Source: Lumbricus terrestris (Eukaryota; Annelida; Clitellata; Crassiclitellata; Lumbricidae). From it: a stretch of DNA of 64,000 nucleotides. Location: contig OX457038.1 in the NCBI GenBank assembly GCA_949752735.1, positions 24,826,456 to 24,890,455 of the forward strand, given 5' to 3'. Below the pieces are notes generated by a model. It saw only the letters and a list, made by a program, of their open reading frames with translations. It was not told where the DNA came from and searched no databases. Shown piece after piece: positions 55,701 to 64,000 of the stretch (within the stretch, counting starts at the first letter, position 1; every line of letters begins with the position of its first letter). Both the position numbers and the translations under genes were made by a program.

Positions 55701-58700
55701 TTTACACGTTTTTTAGAGTGCTGTAGTTTACTTATTTATAACTTTGTTGTTTGTATTCCACAACGTGATCTGACACCATTTCCTGTATGTATGTATGTAT
55801 GTATGTATGTATGTATGTATGTATGTATGTATGTATGTATATGTGCATGTGTATATGTATGTATGTGTGAATGTATGTAATGTATATGCGATTATGCGTG
55901 TATGCATGTATGTATATATGTATGTATGATGCATGCATAAATGCATGCATGTATGTATGTATGTATATATGTATGTATGTATGTATGTATGTTTGTATGT
56001 ATGTATGTATGTATGTATGTATGTATGTATGTATATATGCATGTGTATATGTATGTATGTGTGAATGTATGTAATGTATATGCGATTATGCGTGTATGCA
56101 TGTATGTATATATGTATGAATGATGCATGCATAAATGCATGCATGTATGTATGTATGTATGTATGTATGTATGTATGTATGTATGTATGTATGTATGTAT
56201 GTATGTGTGTATGCATGTATTTATGTATGTAATACATGTATGTGAGAATGTATGTATTGAATATGCGTGTATGTCTGTATGTATTTATGTATGTCTGTAT
56301 GTTTGAATGCATGTATGCATGTATATATGTATGTATGGATGTATTTTTGTATGTATGTATGTATGTATGTACGTACATACATACACACATACTACTCATT
56401 TGTACATGCAAACATACATAAGCTTACATTCATAAACATAACACATGCATGCATACCTACATAGATTACATACATACACACATATATACAAATAAAAGGA
56501 AATGCACGCATACATATTTGCATGCATACATACATACATACATACATGCATACATACAAACATACATGTGGCAACCGCCACTGGTGAAAATGATTGAAGA
56601 AGGTACAAATACTCTGTAGGAAAATTTTGTGAAAAATCACTATTTCATACATTTTAGTTTATTTTGAGCACTTCCGGCTATGAAAAGACAAATTACTTAG
56701 TATGGCAATGTAGCCCCACATTCCATCTATAAAATGGAATGATATTTTTATCTTTATTATAAATGAAGGATCAGATAATATAGTCGATAATCTAAGTTGG
56801 TGGTTTCCCCCCCCCCACTTGGTACCGTAGGTATATTGGGTATAACTTTTGAACGGTATGGGGTATCATCACAAACCTTACCTCAAAATGTGTGTAAATG
56901 AACCCCCTAAAATAACTTAAAATGTCAAAATTTTATTCCGTATGAAACAAGTTTGATCTTGAAAAAACCCAAAAATTGATGGATGGCACCCTTTTTACAT
57001 TATATTTTGTTATATTCATGTTTTTCGCTGAAAATGCCAAAAATAGCCGGCGGTGGGGTTAAGAAAATAAAAAAAATAGTTGGCGGCCTAAGGGTTAATA
57101 TTAAAGGCTATGTCAAGTAAAACATAAATGATAATGAACTTCCAATTACACATGCATGCTGTTGGCTGTCAAAGTAACTAAGCTGATGTTAATTAAAACA
57201 GTTGTTTTGTAAAAATTATTCTCTACTTTCAGACATTCAGTTCATATTAAGAAATATAAGAAAGCTAACATCACCTGCCATAAGCAAATCTTCTGTCTTT
57301 GTTGTGATCCCCAAATGTGTCCCAAAGGCGAAGAGAAACAGTCACCCCATCAACAACGCACCAAGAGTTCTTCTGAGCCTAAGGACATGATCAAGAACCA
57401 GACACGCTCATTCAGTAAAACAACTTTTTAGTTTCTGGCTATTGACTCGTGAACTTTCTTACATTATGGAAGACATCCCTAAAGTATGGCTTGAAGGTAG
57501 GTCATACTTCACCCTATTCTGAAACACCATCCTTATCTACAGAAGATCTATCAAACTATCATAACAGGTGTACTTTTGGCTTCACCACCAAAATACTGAA
57601 ATGATCAACCATCTCAGCTGTCACCTTTCATCACATAAACTATCTCTCACCCTTTGACTCTGTATCTAATAAAATTCCAATGAAACTGCTCGATTCGCAA
57701 TCACATAATTAACTCTAAATACAAAGGAGGGGCAACAACCCTCTTCTAACTTGATCTTTATGGGGCTTTGATACCATTGATCACAAGACACTTCTTCACA
57801 TCCTCAGTTTATGATCCTGCTCTCAACTGATTTCCATCTATCTTCAACCTTGTACTCAAGTTCATTGTTCACATCAATGCCAAATGTTTTTAACTGAGGG
57901 GTTCCATAAAGTTTTCTGTTGGATCTATTTCCCTGTAACACTACCTGCAACACTCAGCCCAGGCATCATCACGTTTTTAGGTCAAAGAATATATCACATA
58001 TACTGCAGGGATCATAATTTTTATGTACAATACATCAAAAAGTCATGTATGGATTTATATGGGTTGTCAGATGCATATGTAGAACAGAATATCGAAAAGA
58101 ATATTCATCATTGAAATCAACTGCAAAACAAATTTTGGTATATAAAAGAAATGCCCCACAAATCATACTACACTTTGTCAAGATCCTTCTCCTTGGCCAG
58201 GCTACATTGACTCTTGTCTTCTTCTTATATAACAGAGCGGTTTGTGCCAGTTTCAACACAGTCAGACCAGACCGCCTGTCACTTTGTTCAGCTGTCCAGG
58301 GGAATCTTTTATCTCTGACTACCATACATTAACACCAGTCTAAAGTATGGTAGCACAGTATGGTAAACCATTGGAACAAACTTCTGGATGACACTGTTGC
58401 ACTTGTTCACTGAAAGTAAAGCTGTCCTTTAAAATCCTGGTCAAGTTAGTATCTCTCGTTATGTTAAGACACACCTTTTTAAGTCCTTTGCACAGCAGCC
58501 ATGTACAGAGCGCTCTTAAGGGGTTCTTAAACGCACAATATAAAAGTACATGTTGCTGTTTGGTACGGAATGGTCTTAGACAAACTTCATGGTCTAAAAT
58601 ATAATGCACACTACCACAATCACTTAGTGCAATGCTTGTCAGACTACATACTCAAAGATCTGCTTCTGTCCCAATAGGACAAAAGCTAATTCATTAAGCT

Positions 58701-59004
58701 CCAGTATATGTCTGCTGTTCCCACAGTCAGAAGACTGTAAGATGTAGCCCTGGACAAATAATATTATGGTGGATGGCTTTTCTATCAGAATGCAACAAAC
58801 CTGTGAGTTCTTTCTGTACTGATCTATTGCCCAGACGGTTGGGACATGCGTCTGCACGAGCTGAGACAATCCATACTTCGTTCCACATGCTCGGCTGCAT
58901 ATAAGTCTCGTCTTTCCTACTCCAGTGTCACCAATGACAACACATTTGATCATAAACAGATTGTGGCCTCCCAACTCCTCTCCTATCAGTTGGTTTCCTT
59001 CCAT
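39451..59004 (-). CDS. RHOBTB: RhoBTB atypical Rho GTPase (8 exons, 723 aa)
   Basis: RhoBTB proteins act as adaptors for cullin-3 ubiquitin ligases. Coding exons on the minus strand are 58801-59004, 57275-57372, 48768-48959, 45506-46443, 44435-44553, 42454-42693, 41381-41529 and 39451-39682; splice sites and phases agree. The GTPase domain has the P-loop GDTGVGKT (25-32), WDTFGDH (85-91) in place of the usual DTAGQE, CQVDL (142-146) and YETSV (190-194). The missing glutamine is usual for RhoBTB and implies little GTP hydrolysis. A proline-rich linker (about 236-249) leads to BTB1, which starts FFDVVFLVQ and is split by an acidic serine-rich insert of about 100 residues. BTB2 starts at [13 protein letters not shown] (474). 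The C-terminal region has [13 protein letters not shown], then [14 protein letters not shown] and a Lys-rich end. Introns are full of hAT-like, piggyBac-like and SINE/LINE copies. Length is close to human RHOBTB1/2. The last exon is the least certain. Confidence 0.93.
41618..41638 (-). other. Candidate 21-nt microexon in RhoBTB
   Basis: On the minus strand TTTGTTCTTCTGCAG precedes TTTCATAACGCTTTCCTCTTG, and GTAAAT follows. It would encode FHNAFLL in phase 0, exactly compatible with both neighbouring exons. The next exon begins LHNATYL. Including it would insert seven residues just before the Tyr-Asn-Trp-Cys-Leu helix. Skipping it gives the length expected from the vertebrate proteins, so I left it out of the main model. 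Confidence 0.35.
41889..42229. mobile_element. hAT-like MITE with AGGTGACA target duplication, RhoBTB intron 6
   Basis: The left end CATGGGCGGAGACCT is matched inverted at the right end with one difference (CATAGGCGGAGACCT). AGGTGACA flanks both sides exactly (41881-41888, 42230-42237). The interior has GGATGACT, poly(A), GGTCATCC and GGCGAAAATTG with AGATTTTCGCC, giving hairpins. A second copy is at 49742-50030. An 8-bp duplication with CA ends fits hAT or P superfamilies. Confidence 0.9.
42966..44155. mobile_element. Non-autonomous hAT element, 1190 bp, with CTACTTAC target duplication
   Basis: Terminal repeats CAGGGGCTTCTATCC are perfect over 15 bp. CTACTTAC flanks both ends (42958-42965 and 44156-44163). 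The element fills most of RhoBTB intron 5, between the exons at 44435-44553 and 42454-42693. It contains G-rich runs near both ends and a SINE. No transposase was found. Confidence 0.93.
43495..43726 (-). mobile_element. Near full-length SINE (minus) inside the hAT element at 42966
   Basis: It matches the SINE at 13760 in reverse over its whole length: (TTTG)n tail, ATGTGCACTTGTTATAGCGC, CAGAGGCGCTCCCGA, CATCGGAGTTTCACGCCGAA, box B as GGATTCGAACC and a head ending CCGCGCCCC. Divergence is low. Confidence 0.9.
44708..44989 (+). mobile_element. Second tRNA-type SINE with a 10-bp target duplication
   Basis: AAATACAAAT flanks it exactly (44698-44707 and 44990-44999). The head carries a tRNA-like GTAAGCGAGAGCGGC and box B-like GGTTCAAGCCC. 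The body has GAGCGACCTTGGGCAAGTTG, close to the CORE of MIR-like SINEs. It ends in CATCATCATC. It is a different family from the SINE at 13760, with no LINE-like GAGGCGC tail. It lies in RhoBTB intron 4. Confidence 0.85.
45029..45097 (+). mobile_element. LINE 3' tail fragment
   Basis: GCACCTCTGAGTCGG, TTTTAGAGGATGGCACTG and TATATAGATTC with GAATGAATGAATGAG match the LINE tail pattern. Confidence 0.6.
46668..46752. repeat. Short minisatellite, unit about 20 bp
   Basis: AATGCACTGATCCAG and AATGCACTGATGCAG alternate four to five times in RhoBTB intron 3, just before the large BTB1 exon. Confidence 0.8.
49282..49400 (+). mobile_element. Terminal fragment of a Charlie-like hAT element
   Basis: CAAAGGTTCTCAACCGGTGT is followed by GCGACACACTAGTGTGTC and repeats of GGTGTGTCGC. 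This is the usual left end of Charlie/ZBED-type hAT elements in animals. The other end and a target duplication were not found. Confidence 0.45.
49742..50030. mobile_element. hAT-like MITE, second copy, with CCTCTATC target duplication
   Basis: CATGGGTGGAGACCTAG at the left and AGGTCTCCGCCTATG at the right are inverted partners of the MITE at 41889. CCTCTATC flanks both sides (49734-49741, 50031-50038). The inside has GGATGACT, a run of 18 A, GGTCATC and GGCGGCGAAAATAAC. It lies in RhoBTB intron 2. Confidence 0.92.
51993..52505 (-). pseudogene. CR1/L2-like LINE 3' end inside the hAT-like element
   Basis: The minus strand reads [54 protein letters not shown] and [19 protein letters not shown], then the tail with GGGAGCGCCTCTGCGG, CTTGAAGGGGCGCTATATAA and (GAAT)n. 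It is 5'-truncated. Confidence 0.85.
52558..53514. mobile_element. piggyBac-like MITE, TTAA-flanked, with a GATATATC-rich core
   Basis: Ends CCTTTACCACTCA are perfect inverted repeats over 13 bp, and both are flanked by TTAA (52554-52557, 53515-53518), the piggyBac target. After about 100 bp of unique left sequence (GGCCGCTCACAGCGGAC), positions 52660-53400 are an irregular ATATGATATATAT array. There is no transposase. It sits inside the hAT-like element at 50940. Confidence 0.88.
54914..54952. repeat. (AAT)n microsatellite in RhoBTB intron 2
   Basis: A run of about twelve AAT units with one AAC interruption. Confidence 0.9.
55636..57094. mobile_element. piggyBac-like MITE, TTAA-flanked, with an ATGT/ACAT microsatellite core
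   Basis: Ends CCCTTAGGCCGCC are perfect inverted repeats, flanked by TTAA at 55632-55635 and 57095-57098. The left end also repeats CCGCCGACGTGTATACACGT and CCGCCGACGTGTTTACACGT. Positions 55785-56370 are mostly (ATGT)n with a duplicated block of about 190 bp, and 56375-56570 mostly (ACAT)n, so the array flips strand. No transposase is present. It lies in RhoBTB intron 2. Confidence 0.88.
57520..57930 (+). pseudogene. Strongly decayed LINE reverse transcriptase in RhoBTB intron 1
   Basis: The plus strand includes a [14 protein letters not shown] block and, in another frame, [15 protein letters not shown]. They fit the first catalytic aspartate block and the degenerate GVPQG-like loop of LINE polymerases. 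Many stops and shifts are present. Confidence 0.5.
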
Positions 59005-59898
59005 TGTCTAAAAGTATTGCACACAAACAACTGTTGGTTCATTAAGGCACAGTGCTAATGAGTTTTGAATAATTTTTCTCGATCAATCAAACAGACATCG
59101 TTCATTGACTCAACAACCACAGGAATCACAGACCTATAAATATGAAACAGAAAGTTCAAAACTAATCTGTTGATGTTGTCAACAGGACAGCCCTAAAAAA
59201 TAAACAAATTCTGCTAGTGCAGGGCCGTTCCTTTTCCATTAGCGCAGTTACAGATGACTAAATGATTTATTATGATTAATGTGATGCAGTCGTATATAAA
59301 TTAGTATATAAATTAACATTGTCTGGACTACGTAATTATACCAAAGTCAAACAAGCGATGCAATAGTAAAAATATTGCAATAGAAAATAAAAAATACATG
59401 CAAATTATAACACTACAGTTGAAACATAAATAATCTGAAAGTACGTACAGCATATACCCCGCAGTCGATCGAGTCGATCGATCGAGTCGATCATAACTCG
59501 GCCAAGTAGAGTCGATCGACAAATCGTCGACTCGATCGACTTGCAAGTCGAGTCGATCGTGAGTCTTGCCAAGTCGAGTCGATCGAAAAATCGTCGACTC
59601 GATCGACTTGCAAGTCGAGTCGATCGTGAGTCTTGCCAAGTCGAGTCGATCGAAAAATCGTCGACTTGCAAGTCGAGTGGATCGTGAGTCTTGCTAAATC
59701 GAGTTGATCGTTGTTTCATCTACTCGACTCGATTTAGAAATATTTTAGTTAGGCCTACTATTTCTTGAAGTCTCAAAGGGACCTACATGACATAATGACG
59801 TAATTCAGTTTTTCAGCTAACGAACCTTTTGGCAGCCGGCGATTTCGTGTTAGTGGGACTGTGAAAGTTGACTATTTTCGATTTGAGCTGAACGAATA

Positions 59899-60234
59899 CA
59901 GAGGCGGATACAGAAATTTTGGAAGGGGTGGACAAAATTTGTGGTCTTGGGCTGAAAAACATTTTCGTTGGTCTTCCGCCGAAGGAATCTTTTTTTAGTC
60001 TTTCGCCCAAAAAACTTCTGAAACCTGTGGCGACTCCGGTTATTTAAAATGTGATGAATTTTTTAGTCATGTGCTAGGCCTACCTTCTCTCTCACCTTCC
60101 TGTTCCCGTTGCGTTGATCTACAGCTTCTTGAAACCTGATGGAGAGAGGGACCATGTCATAATTATACGAATCTCTGAATGCAGTGAGGCATGGCCGGAT
60201 TGCCCGTTGGGCCCCTTCCTTGGATCCGCTCCTG
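59899..60234. mobile_element. Probable hAT-like MITE inside the CGATCGAGT element
   Basis: The left end CAGAGGCGGATACAG and the inverse of the right end CAGGAGCGGATCCAAGG are similar, and both run into GGAAGGGG. The flanking eight bases agree only in part, so the ends are provisional. The interior phrase CATTTTCGTTGGTCTTCCGC recurs at about 60600 inside the neighbouring minisatellite. Confidence 0.5.
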
Positions 60235-60299
60235 AATGAGCATGATACAGATCTAATATTATATGACTGTATGCAAGTCATGTAGATGTTAATTTTGAG

Positions 60300-61360
60300 A
60301 ATATAAAATGGGACCTTTAATGACATCACTTCGATTATGATACAATTCTACAATTAAATAAGTTAACTGAGAAAACGAAATTAGGTCTATTGTGACGTCA
60401 CTTCAATCAGGACACAGATCTGCTGTCATATTATTTCATTAATGTTGAGAATACAGAACTAGGCCTATGCCTATATTGTAATGTCACTCTGATTATGATA
60501 CAATTTTACTATTATATTATAAATTCACATCAAGAATTAAAAAAACAGCGCCTATTGTGATGTCACATCGATTATGATGCAAATGTACTAGGGTAAAACA
60601 TTTTCGTTGGTCTTCCGCCGAAGTGGAAGTGCATTTTGAGAATATAAACCAGGTCTGGTGTGACGTCATTTCGATTATGAGACAGATGTACTATTATAAA
60701 AGTGCATATTGAGATTATAAACAAGTCTATTGTGACGTCACTTCGATTATTATACAGATCTACCGTATATTAGGTTCATTTTGCGAATATAAAACGGGGC
60801 CTTTTATGACGGCAGTTCTATTGTAATACAATTCTACTATTAAATAAGTTCACTGAGAAAACGAAATTAGGTCTATTATTTTTGTGGCGTCATTTCGATT
60901 ATGATACAGATCTGCTGTCATATTATTTCATTTTCATAATACAAAACTGGGACTGTTTAAATGCAACATCGCTCTGATTATGATGCAAATCTATTATTAT
61001 TATACGTTCAGTTTGAGAATATAAAACTAGGCCCATTGTGACGTCACTTCGATCATGATACAGACCTACTATTGAAGAAGTTCATTTTTGGGAATGAAAT
61101 GGGCCTTTTGTGGCTAACTCCGATTATGAAAATGATATATTGATCTGTCATTATAGAAGTACATTTTGAGAGTATAAACTAGGCCTATTGTGACTAACTT
61201 CGATTATTACACACTGTCAGGTCTACCGTAATAATTATTGAGATTCATTTACATACTCTAAAACGAGGTCTATTGTGGCGTCACTACGATTACAGTGCAA
61301 ATCTATAAATTCACTAAGAATACGAAATTAGGCTTATTGTTACGTCACACAGATCTATGA
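60300..61360. repeat. Minisatellite of about 14 units, period about 75 bp, rich in TGACGTCA
   Basis: Each unit resembles TTGTGACGTCACTTCGATTA, then TGATACAGATCTACTATTAT, a TTCATTTTGAGAATATAAA stretch and an AGGCCTA-like end. Units are at about 60315, 60389, 60478, 60558, 60660, 60733, 60806, 60884, 60963, 61036, 61109, 61190, 61275 and 61341. Roughly half keep TGACGTCA or a one-base variant. Confidence 0.88.
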
Positions 61361-61867
61361 CACAGATCTACTATCGTATAATTTCATTTTAAGATCATAT
61401 AACTTCATAATTATGGTGAGCAAGAGACAAAACTAGGTCAGGTCGACGAAGTCGATCGAGTCGATCGTCGGCCGAGTCAAGTCGATCGAGTCGTCGAGAG
61501 GTCGGCGAGTCGACGAAGTCGATCGAGTCGATCGTCGCGCGAGCCAAGTCGATTGTAGTCCACGACTCGATCGACTGCGGGGTATAGAACAGCAATCAAT
61601 CAAGTCTTAATTATTGCATATGCTCAATAAATAATTAATAGATAATCTTATTTATTGCATGTGCTCAATAAATAATTAATAGATAATGTCTCAAGTCAGT
61701 TATAAGTGAGTTATGCGTAATATAGTTTTAAAATCAATAAGAATAGAGTTTCGTGGCACTTAATTCAGAAGAGCCTCGTTTTCCTGGTTCCTGGGTTCGA
61801 TATTTATACCATGTTCTCATCCATCATGGCCAGGGACGACTCCACGTTCAAGAAATATTTATCAAAC

Positions 61868-61945
61868 ATTCATTCATTCATTTCAAGAATTTATGTAGCA
61901 CCTCTTCAAAAAGTCCACTTAGAGGCGCTCCCAGTTCAACCATGG
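61868..61945 (-). mobile_element. LINE 3' tail fragment, minus strand
   Basis: CATTCATTCATTC, TTTATGTAGCACCTCTTC and AGAGGCGCTCCCAG are the LINE tail in reverse. Confidence 0.7.
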
Positions 61946-62536
61946 TGATACAAGAAGGTTTTAAGGAGCAAGTAAAACACTAATGAGTCAACCCTGGGTA
62001 ACATGTGTATCTCCAACAAGAGACTGTTACTATGGTAAATTTGTAATGGAAACAGATCATAATAACAGCGGTACATGAATAATGCAATTTGATAATTTTT
62101 TAAATAATTTATTGCTAAATTATAATATTCTGTATTACTTAAATATTAATTTCATACAATCAGACCACCGTAGTAAATAAGTCACATGTGTGGCATGATT
62201 AAGTATCTAGTCTTAAGGAAGAGTTATTTGAATCCCAGCAGATATTACAGTATGACAAAGTAAGAAAAACTGCTTATAGTATAATTGGCAGAAAACAAGT
62301 GTAGTCAAACAGTGCTAAATTTATGATGAAACACTAATATTATTGGCTAATTTCTTTGACACAAGTGAAATGATACGCTCAATTTATTGCAGATGGCAAT
62401 CTACATTAAATACAAGGAAATTTGGTCCTCTCCGTTTGCACCAGTACCCTGATCGGCTTATCATAGTTACTATTGCTAGTTGAGAAGCAGCAATCTTATT
62501 TACACATACAAATTATGTTACAATACACAGTTTCAG

Positions 62537-62758
62537 TCAGTCTACCAGGATCCAAACGCAATACAGCTAGCAGTGGCTGATCTAGTCTCTTCTTATCATG
62601 GTCCTGTGCTGCTCTGCACCTGTGAACCAGATACTGCTAGGACTATGATCTCTGACCTCAAAACCACCCACAACCATCAGTCATTCACAGTGACAGCAGC
62701 TGGAGAAAAGAAACGAGGCCAGAGAACTTCCTCTTACTCCTATGCAACTTCATATTGA
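62537..62758 (+). CDS. Candidate 3'-terminal exon of an unidentified gene
   Basis: After CACAGTTTCAG an open frame of 73 codons reads SVYQDPNAIQLAVADLVSS, HGPVLLCTCEPDTARTMI, then a charged stretch GEKKRGQRT and a Ser/Tyr-rich end before TGA. Codon choice looks protein-like, unlike nearby chance frames, and the acceptor is good. I do not recognise the family. Upstream exons were not found in this window on the plus strand. It could instead be part of an unknown repeat. Confidence 0.35.
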   Translation, partial: SVYQDPNAIQLAVADLVSSYHGPVLLCTCEPDTARTMISDLKTTHNHQSFTVTAAGEKKRGQRTSSYSYATSY

Positions 62759-63869
62759 ATGTAGGTCACTGGTCTTCACATATTAACTGTGTCTTCAGTG
62801 TTACCATTAGAATAATTAATGTAATGTAAATCTTCGAGAATTTCTCAGCGCCCACAAATGCCACGTCAGGGAGACCAGCTTATTCACCGGCGCTAACATG
62901 ATTTATTATGCATTGCATTACAAAAATAACAGATCTAACCAAATTTAATGTTGTGTAATACAATATTAATAAACTTCAACCATTAAACCTGTTTTTCTCA
63001 AAAGTATTTTCACAAATGATTAAAATAACTTTTTGCAGTAGGTACAAACAGAAGAAAATGAAGAAGCCAATTCAGCTCTGATTTGATGATAATATACACA
63101 CTCAAATAGGTCACATTCTAGCAAGCATCACATTTTAAAAATCCTGCCGATTCAGTGCTATAAACAACAATTTAGCAAGAACCTTTTAAATTAGAAATGA
63201 TTAAACGTGGCTTCACTTACCATATGTTCTGTCAAGTCTTGTGGCTACTGAATCAGACTCAAAACAACCACAGATCCACATCGATAAGTCAAACGTTCAC
63301 TGAGAAGTGCGACATAAACATCAGAATTATTGCAGTTGAAATTGAACTACAAAAATCATTAAACAAGACTGTAAGATTGTGTAAAACAATATTAAAGAAT
63401 ATGAAAGATATTAACAAATATCATTGATATTAAAAGACACTATAAATTTTAAAGAATATTACTAATATGAAACTTAGGTGATATGAATAAAAAATATTTT
63501 CCAGATAATTATAAACATTACTGATATTAAAAACATTACTGAGAGTAAAGAATAAATATTACTATATTAGAGATATTATTTTTGTGCTTTATAAAAGTCA
63601 AGATACACAAACTTATATAGCATTGATGACTTTACTGAATTGAATTGCTCCTGCTTTTTCAATTGAGGCCACTGAGAGCCATCAGATGATGATCCATCCC
63701 CCATCCTTATCCCCACTGTGCATGAATTCATCTGCTCTCCTGTGAACTAGTGTAAGTCACATCTCATCCATGGGTCTTCCAAAGGTGCACCTCTCTCCCC
63801 TCTCCAGTCAGCCTCAAATACCACTGCCAGGCTCATAGCACACCTTCATTAGTTTACTCATGTTCCAAC

Positions 63870-64000
63870 TAATACAGCCGAAGTCTTACACTGGCTCCCA
63901 ATCACGTCAAAATATAAGATTCTACCACTAGTCTCCAAATCTCAACTAGGCCAGGTTGTCATAAATAGGTCTGACTTCATGCATAAATCTCTCTCTGCAA
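63870..64000 (+). pseudogene. LINE 3'-end fragment running off the window
   Basis: It reads EVLHWLPI, then KILPLVSKSQLGQVV and DFMHKSLSA. That matches the C-terminal block seen at 23265 (KTQTGQAPKYLCDVMHK). The sequence continues past the right edge. Confidence 0.65.

Larger units (their letters stand above)
59453..61586. mobile_element. Inverted-repeat element with CGATCGAGT satellite arms
   Basis: TATACCCCGCAGTCGATCGA begins a 24-bp arm that is exactly inverted at 61563-61586. The left arm continues as an array of GAGTCGATCG and CGACTTGCAAGTCGAG units to about 59735, and the right arm has related units from 61438. TATA borders both ends, so the target may be TA or TATA. The core is a minisatellite with TGACGTCA-like palindromes plus a smaller hAT-like insertion. 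No transposase is present. It lies just upstream of the RhoBTB start codon. Confidence 0.75.

Noticed and set aside
55728..56652. 227-aa and other ORFs of the same repetitive composition
   Set aside because: Same microsatellite effect, inside the piggyBac-like element at 55636-57094.
60300..61360. CRISPR-like array
   Set aside because: The units are tandem and diverged with no unique spacers; this is a minisatellite in animal DNA.

Overview
The window is animal nuclear DNA, most likely from a marine invertebrate deuterostome; an echinoderm is my best guess. The reasons are split genes with GT-AG introns, a RhoBTB gene and an NHP2 gene close to the vertebrate forms, dense transposon relics, and a very common TAGGCCTA palindrome. 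No bacterial, organellar or CRISPR feature was seen. The taxon is an inference.

Four protein-coding genes could be rebuilt exon by exon with matching splice phases. (1) Plus strand, 4514-10571: a seven-exon secreted, probably membrane-anchored alpha carbonic anhydrase (313 aa). (2) Plus strand, 17579-22364: a three-exon THAP-domain transposase of the P-element superfamily (1170 aa), inside a P-like transposon whose ends and 8-bp target duplication can be placed exactly (17091-24841). (3) Minus strand, 31996-35731: NHP2, the H/ACA snoRNP core protein (149 aa, four exons). (4) Minus strand, 39451-59004: RhoBTB, an atypical Rho GTPase with two BTB domains (723 aa, eight exons). NHP2 lies 3.7 kb downstream of RhoBTB on the same strand. 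One more good-looking terminal exon (62537-62758, plus) was not identified.

Between and inside these genes lies a layered transposon landscape. From 16796 to 27623 a Helitron has been split by the P-like element, which itself holds a SINE and CR1/L2-like LINE pieces, one of them inserted into another SINE. Just beyond, a 46-bp TA-flanked inverted repeat brackets a frameshifted LINE reverse transcriptase. RhoBTB introns carry hAT-like elements with perfect 8-bp target duplications (41889-42229, 42966-44155, 49742-50030, 50940-53580) and two piggyBac-like TTAA elements (52558-53514, 55636-57094). Three unrelated inverted-repeat elements have cores of long microsatellite. A fourth (59453-61586) has arms of CGATCGAGT satellite and a core of about 14 units, many carrying TGACGTCA-like palindromes.

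The host genes are ordinary housekeeping or signalling genes. The unusual content is the transposon with its repeat-expanded transposase, the nesting order that can be read from target duplications, SINE and LINE tails that match each other, and repeat arrays built into DNA transposons.
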